From the NCBI GenBank assembly GCA_000995845.1, contig LCEZ01000038.1, forward strand, positions 1 through 7,008: 7,008 nucleotides of DNA, in the 5' to 3' direction. Both the position numbers and the translations under genes were made by a program. How positions within the stretch are numbered: the first letter of the stretch is position 1; each line of letters starts with the position of its first letter. Below are positions 1 to 6,790 of the stretch, piece after piece. The notes beneath the pieces were generated by a model that worked only from the letters and a program-made list of their open reading frames with translations, ran no database searches and was not told the DNA's origin. The stretch comes from Parcubacteria group bacterium GW2011_GWD2_43_10. GTDB lineage: Bacteria; Patescibacteriota; Patescibacteriia; Veblenbacterales; UBA10138.

Positions 1-3000
1 CCAACGATTTCTTCAGCATCAGGATGTTTAAAAACAAATTCTTTCATTAAGTAGCCATTGGCTGAAGTTGGTGTTCTCGGGGTGGCAAAATATGATAAAT
101 TAGGCAGCAAATTAGGATCACCAGTTTGGCCGCGGCAGTAATTTAATCTAAAATCATAATCTGTGTCAGTAAAACTATTAGCCCAGGGCTCTTCACATAA
201 GAATACGGTCAACGGCGCAGTACCTATCCCGGTAGTACCATAAGCTGAACAGGTAGCTTTAAGATCAGCCTCGCCATTTGTATTACCAGTAGGCGCAACA
301 TTTACAGAAATAGTATCCTGATAACTACCAACAAAACCAACTACATTAGCTGGATTTTGATTTTCTAAAGACCAATCACATGAAGCGCTTAGGCTTTGTC
401 CATCAATTGATCTTGGGTCCGATATAAATGCTTGATTATCGGCATAACCACTAGCATCATAAAAAGTAAAAGTATGGCTTGGCGGTGTTATTGCCACTGA
501 ATGAATCGCGCAAATATCCGGACCGGTAGTAAATTGCCAAGTGCACAAACCACCAGAGTTAAGGCAATCAACCTTCGAGCTAATAATATTAGCTGTATAA
601 GTTACCCCAGGATCCAATGCTCTATTAGGAGTAAAAGTAATAGTGTTTCCACTAGCTCTAAGTGTGCCTGCCACATAACAGGTTGACGGCGGATCAATTG
701 ATTGAGCTGATACTGACCAAATAAACTTCTTTAACCACGACAACCATTTCTTAAAGCCGCCAGGCGCTTGAGTTGTTGGACAACTAGCTGATAACGTAAA
801 TTCACCGCTCCTGATAGTATTGTTGGTAACATTTTTATCAAACGTAATGGTAATAATGGTATTGCGGCAAATATTACCCCCAGTTGGCTCAACTGTTACA
901 ACCCTAGGCTCTTCCTCAAGAATACTTTCGGGTTGGCAGGTACAGCCATCATCAGCTGAACAAATCAATCCATCCAAGCAACTATCATCATCGTCACACA
1001 TTAGTGTTTCAGGAGTAAGATCGCAGCTTTCGCCTACTCCACCGCCACCACCAGCAATTAATTCATAATTATAAGGATTTGTTTCTAACACACCTTTATT
1101 AATCGTTACCCTATTATCCCCGATTCTACTGGGCGGAACAGCCGGCGTGGTAGCTATAACTAGCTTATCAGTCCATCTAGAATAATTAGTGGCGCTGGTG
1201 TTGTAAACATAATTTCCTGTGGTATCGTCATACCAATAATAATTCACATTATCTCCTGGCCGTTGCCCACCAAAACCGTTACCAGAAATAGTTATATTGG
1301 CTGGCAAATCAGCTTCGTAATGAGAATCAGGTGTTACTTTGCACAAACCAGGTCGGTTAATGTTATTTACGGTAAAGGTAAGCGGGGTTTGTGGACTGCC
1401 GCCAGGCGGAGTTGGACGTTCAATGGTCAGGTCACCAGTAGCCGCACTTTCCGGCACCTCACTAATAATCTGCCTGTTCTGCCAAACATCATTAGCGCCA
1501 CAAATTGCTGGATCAGGCCAAGCGCCGTCTACTGTACTGCCATCCTCAGAAGTATAAATTACCCGACCTTGGGCATTACCAAAATAACATCCCCTGATAG
1601 TTACCCAATTGCCAACTGCGCCATTATCCTCCTGGACTTCTGTAAAAACTGGCTCACACACTCCAGCCACACAGCGAGAAATACCAACACCACACAAATT
1701 ACAATCATCAAATTCAACGCAAGTAATTGGTGATACATAAACATCAGCTGAATCAGATTTGTTTTCCCTGTACGCCTCAATATTTACTTTGGCCGGACCA
1801 TTATCAGTCCAGTCCATGGCTTCAACTGTAACTGCCGGGGTCTGTACACCGGTTTGTTCAAAAGGTTCTGGTATGCCGCCTAACAAGCGGATGCGCTTGG
1901 GTGGCGGATCTGACGGGCTGGCTGTAGTCCAGCGCCAAGTATAATCAGAACCATCCACTGAATTGCAGTTAAAGGCGGTGGGGGCAGCGGAAAAATTTCT
2001 TCGGCTGCCGGAACTTGGAGATAGTTCCCTAATAGTGACATAGCTAGGATCAATTACCACATTATTAATCGGGCAAACATCCGAGGCAACCTTAAAATGC
2101 CAAACAAAATTATTAGCCATGGGCACGGGCGGATTAGCAGCCGATGTTACACCGGTCGTAATAGTTGCTTGATACCAATAATTCCTATCAAATCCACTGG
2201 AAGGAAATGCCCAAAATCCCCTGACATTATCCTGGGAGTCGTAAATATAATTTATTAAGCCAAAACTAACATCCGAATCACATGCAATTGGATTAAAGGG
2301 CCCACTGTTATTGCATCTTTGCACATAAATATTGCGTCCTGAACCAATCACTAGAGTACCCGCATCCATTGCTATGGTAAAACGCGCAGACAAAGCCGCA
2401 TTGCCGCAAGCATTCTCACTATCCATAAACGGACTGGGACTTTGCCGACCATTACTGCAACCTTCATAAATATAAACCTCAGGTATAGTACTGCCGCCGC
2501 CGCCTGAACCATCATCCACCAAGAACGGCAGGGCGTTAGAAGTGCGGCTATTCACTACCGCAAACACGGCATAAGTATCCGCTACTGACAAGGCTGGGCT
2601 AGTAGCATTAATACCTGTGTCAGTCCAATCAGTTATATTAGCTTGGGTGGTTCCAAAAATCAGCTGACTACCAGAGCCATCACCTAAACGATCACCAGTC
2701 AAGGCAACTGGAATAGATGTATTTATTAGCGTGTTGTCAGGCAAAATACTGCACAGGCCCGGACCGGGCAAATCTGTGGTTACGGTAAATGGTTCAAAAC
2801 TACTTGGCTTATTTGGACTGTTACTACCGCTCCCAGCAGTTATTACTTGGAAATCACCTGAGGCTGCTCCTGGAGGGATTTCCACTATTATCCGGGTATC
2901 ACGCCACCACACTCCTACACAAGCTTGGGGTGCAAACACTTCTTCACTTCCTAAAAATACCTCACCCGGCTGATCACCAAAATTCCAGCCAATTATCGTC

Positions 3001-4583
3001 ACATACTGCCCTGGGCCTCCAGATGAAGGCGAAGTGCGAATAATATAAGGACTAGTAACAGTAAAATCCAGCTTGTTGGTGATCTCAGTAGCTAATTGCA
3101 CCCAAACTTTTCCTGTAATCGGCCGGTGGCCGTCTTGGAAATACCACGGGCCGGTTGTCGCCCCTACTGGCGTACGAACCACAATTTCCGTTGGATCCCA
3201 CGATACAATATTATTACTGCCATTAAAACTGTTAGAATCTGCCCACCAATTATTAAATGAAACTTCACCAGTGATGCCTAAGTTATAGCCTGTTAAGGTA
3301 ATGGCCTCACCATAATCTCCTTGGGTGGGAACAGCGCTAGTTAACTCTGGTAGGCAATTTACATTATCACCAGTGGTAAAAGTCCAGGAATAATTATCAT
3401 CCGGCCATAGGTTTGTCGTACCATTACCATCGCCATCTAGTGGATTTACGCAGGCATCTGTAATGCCTTCTGGATTATTAGTGTTTTCAGCTGTCTTCAG
3501 TGTTACGGTAAAAGTTGTATCGGAAGCTAGTAGTGCCTGAGGATAAACCGTGAATGATTTAAAATCGCTACCGACTGATACAGATTTAAGCGGGATAATA
3601 TTGCCATCATCATCAGTCAAAACTATATTCTGGTGATTCAAACGGCTAGCTAACATTTCTTCATCAAAAATTGCCTGAATTGCTGGGTTGCGACAAACAC
3701 CGCTCGTTCCCGTTGGACTAACTTGTTCAACTATAGGTAAGCCGTCATCCTGTTCTGTACCAGTGGTAAAACTCCAACGCTTTTGTTTTTCTAAATTTTT
3801 TACCAGTTGTCCAGGCGGAGGAATATTTTCAACAGCAGTAGTAACAGTAACAATATATCTGGTATTAGGCTCAAAATCAGTAAACGTGCCGTTGGGCGGT
3901 GTTCGGTGAGTAAAACTTACAGAATTGCCTGAAACACTGCGCTCCCCCGCAAAAGGATCATTTGGAACGGGGGGGTTGTTGTATTTTTCTACGCTAAAAC
4001 TAGTTGCCGAAACTGAGGTTGGTTCGACATCATAATTAAACACTGCCTGCACAGCACGGCAGAGCGTTACGTTAGTTTTATTATTTTTCGGATCAACCCC
4101 GACAACATTAAAGCCGCGTTCGGTATTACCTGGTAACCCACCACCCCAGCCATTACCACCATTACCACCACCAGTAGCGTCCAACAGTTGCCTGATAATA
4201 AAACTAGCAATCGCAAAGGCGGATAATACTATGGCTAAGCCGATTACACCGCCGGCCATAATTTTTTTGGCTTTGGCAATTTTTTGGGCATCACCACGAG
4301 AAGTCATCCAAATCCAGCCAGCATAAAGAATAAGGCCGATAGCCACCACACCTAAGAAGCCCAAGATAATATTAATTATCCGGGCAATAAGGCCTATTAA
4401 ATTTACTTCCGTGCCTAAATTAGTCTCATTACCAAATTCATTCAACCCCAAACCATCACTTTGAGCTAAAACTGATTGAGATAACACAAATCCAACCAAT
4501 ACAAAAATACCCAAACTAATTCCCAACCAAAAAGCTTTTTGATGTTTGCTAATTTTTGTTGGGAAATTGGGTAGTGTTGCCAT
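1..4583 (-). CDS. Giant surface protein: VirB2/TrbC-like membrane anchor plus Ig/TIG repeats (3' end outside window)
   Basis: The frame opens at ATG 4583 and runs 1527 codons to the window edge without a stop; the C-terminus is missing. Residues 1-40 form a signal peptide ending SVLA before QSDG. Helices at about 67-91 and 108-132 flank a basic loop (RGDAQKIAKAKK), the layout of VirB2/TrbC-like pilin subunits. A Gly/Asn-rich hinge (138-152) leads to the ectodomain. SbsA/Big_5-like Ig domains lie at about 157-275, 283-405, 702-833 and 1226-1354; three end W-x-F-T-T-G and three carry a Cys-Arg near their start. TIG-like domains lie at about 412-509, 512-602, 607-690, 979-1073 and 1078-1173. Other Ig-like segments are at about 840-945 and 1357-1462. 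Cys-rich linkers are at 955-976 and 1187-1216. The positive-inside rule puts the ectodomain outside the cell. It starts 10 bases after the yqeY stop with no Shine-Dalgarno, so it is probably translated from the rpsU transcript. Adhesion or partner contact is inferred; no enzyme motif was seen. Confidence 0.9.
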   Translation of the reverse strand, partial: MATLPNFPTKISKHQKAFWLGISLGIFVLVGFVLSQSVLAQSDGLGLNEFGNETNLGTEVNLIGLIARIINIILGFLGVVAIGLILYAGWIWMTSRGDAQKIAKAKKIMAGGVIGLAIVLSAFAIASFIIRQLLDATGGGNGGNGWGGGLPGNTERGFNVVGVDPKNNKTNVTLCRAVQAVFNYDVEPTSVSATSFSVEKYNNPPVPNDPFAGERSVSGNSVSFTHRTPPNGTFTDFEPNTRYIVTVTTAVENIPPPGQLVKNLEKQKRWSFTTGTEQDDGLPIVEQVSPTGTSGVCRNPAIQAIFDEEMLASRLNHQNIVLTDDDGNIIPLKSVSVGSDFKSFTVYPQALLASDTTFTVTLKTAENTNNPEGITDACVNPLDGDGNGTTNLWPDDNYSWTFTTGDNVNCLPELTSAVPTQGDYGEAITLTGYNLGITGEVSFNNWWADSNSFNGSNNIVSWDPTEIVVRTPVGATTGPWYFQDGHRPITGKVWVQLATEITNKLDFTVTSPYIIRTSPSSGGPGQYVTIIGWNFGDQPGEVFLGSEEVFAPQACVGVWWRDTRIIVEIPPGAASGDFQVITAGSGSNSPNKPSSFEPFTVTTDLPGPGLCSILPDNTLINTSIPVALTGDRLGDGSGSQLIFGTTQANITDWTDTGINATSPALSVADTYAVFAVVNSRTSNALPFLVDDGSGGGGSTIPEVYIYEGCSNGRQSPSPFMDSENACGNAALSARFTIAMDAGTLVIGSGRNIYVQRCNNSGPFNPIACDSDVSFGLINYIYDSQDNVRGFWAFPSSGFDRNYWYQATITTGVTSAANPPVPMANNFVWHFKVASDVCPINNVVIDPSYVTIRELSPSSGSRRNFSAAPTAFNCNSVDGSDYTWRWTTASPSDPPPKRIRLLGGIPEPFEQTGVQTPAVTVEAMDWTDNGPAKVNIEAYRENKSDSADVYVSPITCVEFDDCNLCGVGISRCVAGVCEPVFTEVQEDNGAVGNWVTIRGCYFGNAQGRVIYTSEDGSTVDGAWPDPAICGANDVWQNRQIISEVPESAATGDLTIERPTPPGGSPQTPLTFTVNNINRPGLCKVTPDSHYEADLPANITISGNGFGGQRPGDNVNYYWYDDTTGNYVYNTSATNYSRWTDKLVIATTPAVPPSRIGDNRVTINKGVLETNPYNYELIAGGGGGVGESCDLTPETLMCDDDDSCLDGLICSADDGCTCQPESILEEEPRVVTVEPTGGNICRNTIITITFDKNVTNNTIRSGEFTLSASCPTTQAPGGFKKWLSWLKKFIWSVSAQSIDPPSTCYVAGTLRASGNTITFTPNRALDPGVTYTANIISSKVDCLNSGGLCTWQFTTGPDICAIHSVAITPPSHTFTFYDASGYADNQAFISDPRSIDGQSLSASCDWSLENQNPANVVGFVGSYQDTISVNVAPTGNTNGEADLKATCSAYGTTGIGTAPLTVFLCEEPWANSFTDTDYDFRLNYCRGQTGDPNLLPNLSYFATPRTPTSANGYLMKEFVFKHPDAEEIV
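1065..1649 (-). repeat. TIG-pair cassette, copy 2 (protein-level repeat)
   Basis: Residues 979-1173 repeat the plan of copy 1: NWVTIRGCYFG turn (992-1002), an ICG cysteine (C1028), an SEVPESAATGDL strand matching VEIPPGAASGDF of copy 1, then RPGLCKVTPDS (C1081) opening the second TIG domain with the turn ITISGNGFGG. It has an extra cysteine, C999. The divergence is too great for DNA-level identity, so the duplication is old or shared with homologues. Confidence 0.65.
2514..3050 (-). repeat. TIG-pair cassette, copy 1 (protein-level repeat)
   Basis: Residues 512-690 hold two consecutive TIG-like domains. The first has a G-x-x-V-T-I-I-G-W-N-F-G strand-turn (525-536) and ends in a Thr/Val-rich strand; the second begins PGLCSILPDN and has the turn ALTGDRLG. 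C555 and C611 are the only cysteines in the pair. The same order, turns and cysteine positions recur at residues 979-1173. A DGSGGGGS linker follows. Confidence 0.65.
4173..4463 (-). other. VirB2/TrbC pilin-like two-helix domain of the giant protein
   Basis: Residues 41-137 give a short polar stretch, a helix with a G-F-L-G-V-V-A-I-G core ending in AGWIWMTS, a loop with GDAQKIAKAKK, and a second helix starting IMAGGVIGLAIVL. In VirB2/TrbC-like proteins of Patescibacteria I know the same order: aromatic-rich end of helix 1, small Gly/Asp/Asn turn, Lys-rich loop, Gly-rich helix 2. Stand-alone proteins of this type are about 110-130 residues; here the domain continues into a giant ectodomain. 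The match is from memory of the family pattern, not from a profile search. Confidence 0.65.
4464..4583 (-). other. Signal peptide of the giant surface protein
   Basis: Residues 1-40 have a basic start (K10, K13, K16), a hydrophobic core at about 18-34 and a signal peptidase I-like site after A40 (small residues at -3 and -1 approximated by V38-L39-A40, then Gln). A cleaved leader before two membrane helices is the arrangement of VirB2/TrbC pilin precursors. Cleavage is inferred; the segment could instead stay as a third helix. Confidence 0.7.
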
Positions 4584-4593
4584 AAATTTTAAT

Positions 4594-5049
4594 TTAAGGC
4601 TGACTTAAAATTTCACGGACTAAATCACTGACCGTTTTGCCATCAACTGCTCCTTGGAAATGCGTCATAGTAGCTTTAGTTAATGGGCCAATAGCTTGAG
4701 CTCCTGATAATCCCTGCTCTTGCTTAATTCTGATAATGACTTTTTTAACTTCTTCTATATTAGGTCCTTGGGGTAAATAGCGTGCTATTACCTCAGCTTC
4801 GCCCCTTTCCTTGGCCGCTAGTTCTGGCCGACCACCCTGCTCATACATACCGGCGGCTTCTTGCCGCTTTTTAAGTTCACGACGAAAAACTGCGATCACC
4901 TCAGTCTCAGCTAGGCCATCGCTAGCTTTCTTGGCTATTTTTTCATTGTGTAAGGCCGACTTCAGCAATCTTAAGACCGTTAATTCGCTGGCTTTGCTTC
5001 TGGTGGCGGTGATTAAGTCCGCTTCCAGCCGACGCTCAATTTCCGTCAT
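4594..5049 (-). CDS. yqeY: YqeY-like protein with GatB/YqeY domain
   Basis: The 151-residue product matches the whole usual length (about 148) of the YqeY family, whose fold resembles the tail domain of the GatB amidotransferase subunit. Recognisable pieces are the N-terminal helix ending LTVLRLLKSALHNEKI (23-38), the FRRELKKRQEAAGMYEQGGR stretch (55-74) continuing into the acidic-basic helix ending ARYLP (93), and the C-terminal GAVDGKTVSDLVREIL (133-148). GatB/YqeY domains are linked to tRNA-dependent amidation, but the role of stand-alone YqeY is not well settled. It begins 12 bases after rpsU at an ATG with no Shine-Dalgarno, which suggests translation coupled to rpsU. The rpsU-yqeY pair is a known neighbourhood in other bacteria, for instance Firmicutes. 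Confidence 0.93.
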   Translation of the reverse strand: MTEIERRLEADLITATRSKASELTVLRLLKSALHNEKIAKKASDGLAETEVIAVFRRELKKRQEAAGMYEQGGRPELAAKERGEAEVIARYLPQGPNIEEVKKVIIRIKQEQGLSGAQAIGPLTKATMTHFQGAVDGKTVSDLVREILSQP

Positions 5050-5061
5050 GAAATATTTAAT

Positions 5062-5340
5062 TTACTTTTTAATTGTCCGCTTAATCATGGCTTTGATGCG
5101 GGGATTGCGGCTGCGCAAATCTTCTTCGGATAACTGGCCGGTTTTACGCAAATACTCTCGGCGTACGCGGATGGCTACCCGACGCAAAGCATCAGATCTC
5201 TGCTCCCGCTTGGTCTTATCGGTAGCAAAAAAACGCCGCTTCTTTGTACGCAAAATAACGCCCGATTGCTGCACTCTTTTGCTGAATCGGCGCATTAACC
5301 CTTCCACTGATTCGCCATCTCTTCGTTTTACTTCAATCAC
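5062..5340 (-). CDS. rpsU: Small ribosomal subunit protein bS21
   Basis: The 92-residue, highly basic protein has the bS21 signature: MIEVKRRDGES start, LMRRFSKRVQQSGVI helix (15-29), an RTKKRRFF basic patch (31-38), then KREQRSDALRR and REYLRK. bS21 sits on the 30S platform beside the 3' end of 16S rRNA and helps initiation. The start is GTG at 5340, fixed by the MIEV motif and by a Shine-Dalgarno six bases upstream. It is longer than the 71 residues of E. coli; the extra length is a basic C-terminal tail (about 71-92). It is the first gene of the probable rpsU-yqeY-surface protein unit and has its own strong promoter. Confidence 0.96.
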   Translation of the reverse strand: MIEVKRRDGESVEGLMRRFSKRVQQSGVILRTKKRRFFATDKTKREQRSDALRRVAIRVRREYLRKTGQLSEEDLRSRNPRIKAMIKRTIKK

Positions 5341-5346
5341 TGGGAG

Positions 5347-5356
5347 TCACCTCCTT
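5347..5356 (-). promoter_or_regulatory. Full-length Shine-Dalgarno of rpsU within a hairpin
   Basis: Reading down the minus strand, AAGGAGGTGA (5356 to 5347) is complementary to the 16S rRNA 3' tail over its full length and ends six bases before the GTG start. The core GGAG (5354-5351) can pair with CTCC (5346-5343) across a GTGA tetraloop (5350-5347), giving a 4-bp G/C-rich stem. An alternative stem CCTTT (5365-5361) with AAAGG (5357-5353) across GGA shares the same G residues, so the two exclude each other. The Shine-Dalgarno is clear; the regulatory reading is inference. Confidence 0.85.
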
Positions 5357-5381
5357 TTCCAAAGGTTAAAATAAAAATAAT

Positions 5382-5400
5382 CTAGTAATAATTATACTAG
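5382..5400. repeat. Inverted repeat over the rpsU -10 box
   Basis: CTAGTA (5382-5387) and TACTAG (5395-5400) are perfect inverted arms around a 7-base AT centre (ATAATTA). The repeat covers the -10 box and the expected start site, where a repressor operator could lie. AT-rich 6-base arms also arise by chance, so operator function is only a suggestion. Confidence 0.4.
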
Positions 5401-5419
5401 TAAAAGCAGTAATCGTCAA
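5391..5419 (-). promoter_or_regulatory. Sigma-70-type promoter of rpsU
   Basis: The minus strand carries TTGACG (5419 to 5414), a 17-base spacer, and a perfect TATAAT (5396 to 5391). Transcription should start near 5384, giving a leader of about 43 bases that contains the Shine-Dalgarno hairpin. The -35 box lies about 22 bases after the hisS stop codon, so rpsU need not depend on read-through from hisS. No other promoter this close to consensus was seen in the window. Confidence 0.85.
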
Positions 5420-5440
5420 ATAAAACCTACCGAGCTTTCT

Positions 5441-6790
5441 TTAGGCCAAAGTATCAGGTTCACGCGAGGCTAGGCGCTTTTGAATTTCCTCAATAACTTT
5501 ATTAGAATCAACTATTTCCTGGATCCCATTCTCCATATCACGCACAATAATAGTGCCATCGGATAATTCTTTTTGCCCAATGACCAAGGTAAACTTTACT
5601 TTTAGGCGATTGGCAATCTCCAATTGATTCTTCAGGCCATCTTTAGTAAAACTTTCCGCCACTTTGATGCCTTGGCGCCTTAAATCCTCAAACAAGCGAA
5701 TAGCTTTCTTTCTGGCCATCTCTCCCAGACAGGCTAAAAATATATCTGGTGCGGGCGGTAAGGGAATACCAACCTGCCTGGTTTTTAGCTCAGCCACTAC
5801 CCGTTCAATCCCGCCGGCAAAACCAACCGCTGGAGTATTTTGTCCGCCCAGCTCAGCAATCAAATTGTCGTAGCGACCACCGGCCGCTAAGGCTGACTTG
5901 CCTTCATCAGCTCCCCAAACTTCAAAAACTGTACGCGTATAATAATCCAAGCCGCGTACTAAATAAGGATTAAGCTGATAAGCTAATTCCACTTCATCTA
6001 GATATTCAAGCAGCCTAACAAAATGCTCTTTGCATTGCTCACACAGAAAATCAACCAACTGAGGTGCTTGTAAAGCCAATTCCCTGTCCGCCTCTTCTTT
6101 GCAATCCAAAAGCCGCAAAGGATTTTTGGTCAAGCGACGCTTGCAGTCTTCACACAGTACCGAACGCTTAGTGCGGTAATAATCCTGTAAGGCTTGCTTG
6201 TAAGCTGGCCGGCATACCGGGCAACCTACACTATTGATCTGCACCGTAACAGGCAAATGCAGACTTTCAAATAAAGCGGCGGCCACTAATATTAACTGGC
6301 AATCAGCCGTGGCTGAACTTTCTCCTAAAATTTCAAAATCAAATTGCCAAAATTGGCGATAGCGCCCAGCTTGTGGGCGCTCGTGTCGCCACAGTGAACC
6401 TAAACTAAAAAGTTTCACCGGTTGCGGCCAAGTGTGCATGCCGTGTTCAATAAAGGCTCGGGCAATGCCCGCGGTATATTCTGGCCGCAATGACAAATGA
6501 TCAGCCGACTGATCAACAAAGGAGTACATTTCTTTTTCCACCACATCAGTTGAAGCGCCGATGGCTCGGGTAAAAAGATTTGTTTTTTCCAGTGATGGAG
6601 TTTCCAATCGCTGGAAACTGTAGGTTTGTGCTAAGTCCGCCACCTCTTCCATCACAAAACTCCACCAGGGCCACTCGGGTGGCAGAATATCATGCATCCC
6701 CCTAACCAACTGGGGTGGAGTTATTTTTTTAACTTTAGCTTGATCGCTTACCGGAGGAGTTTCCGGGGATGGTTTTTTTTCTGGTGGCAA
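5441..6790 (-). CDS. hisS: Histidyl-tRNA synthetase
   Basis: This class II enzyme charges tRNA-His with histidine in the cytoplasm. The 449-residue product is full length. RGMHDILPPEW (30-40) opens the core, DVVEKEMY is at 82-89, and LRPEYTAGIAR (101-111) is a substrate-pocket element. Motif 2 is RHERPQAGRYRQFWQFDFE (135-153), the histidine-specific GLDYYTRTVFE is at 280-290, and motif 3 spans AAGGRYDNL and VGFAGGIER (302-330). An anticodon-binding domain follows from about 345. The insertion domain carries three CxxC pairs (C190/C193, C213/C216, C250/C253) plus C230, which suggests metal binding. The start is TTG at 6790 without a Shine-Dalgarno; the ATG at codon 32 falls inside the conserved RG-x-x-DILP element and is too late. 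The first 29 residues are a Pro/Lys-rich extension crossing an 8-A run. The 5' end abuts a plus-strand gene fragment, so the exact start is uncertain. It ends 21 bases before the rpsU -35 box; no terminator hairpin was seen. Confidence 0.96.
   Translation of the reverse strand: MPPEKKPSPETPPVSDQAKVKKITPPQLVRGMHDILPPEWPWWSFVMEEVADLAQTYSFQRLETPSLEKTNLFTRAIGASTDVVEKEMYSFVDQSADHLSLRPEYTAGIARAFIEHGMHTWPQPVKLFSLGSLWRHERPQAGRYRQFWQFDFEILGESSATADCQLILVAAALFESLHLPVTVQINSVGCPVCRPAYKQALQDYYRTKRSVLCEDCKRRLTKNPLRLLDCKEEADRELALQAPQLVDFLCEQCKEHFVRLLEYLDEVELAYQLNPYLVRGLDYYTRTVFEVWGADEGKSALAAGGRYDNLIAELGGQNTPAVGFAGGIERVVAELKTRQVGIPLPPAPDIFLACLGEMARKKAIRLFEDLRRQGIKVAESFTKDGLKNQLEIANRLKVKFTLVIGQKELSDGTIIVRDMENGIQEIVDSNKVIEEIQKRLASREPDTLA

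Noticed and set aside
501..3909. Many short plus-strand open frames (for example 1263-1733 and 2789-3043)
   Set aside because: All lie opposite the continuous 1527-codon minus-strand frame and have no recognisable motifs or consistent start signals.
3969..3975. Seven-G run that could mark a frameshift in the giant gene
   Set aside because: The frame keeps Ig-like sequence on both sides (YNNPPVPNDPF), so no shift is needed.
4811..5374. A 187-codon plus-strand open frame opposite yqeY and rpsU
   Set aside because: It is antisense to two confidently identified genes and crosses the rpsU leader; its Ser/Arg-rich composition is the shadow of Lys/Arg-rich coding on the other strand.
5420..5443. 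Possible rho-independent terminator after hisS
   Set aside because: The bases after the stop (AGAAAGCTCGGTAGGTTTTA) have a T-rich end but no convincing stem.
5664..5973. Two overlapping plus-strand open frames opposite hisS
   Set aside because: They are antisense to conserved HisRS motif 3 and the anticodon-domain boundary and show no protein family features.
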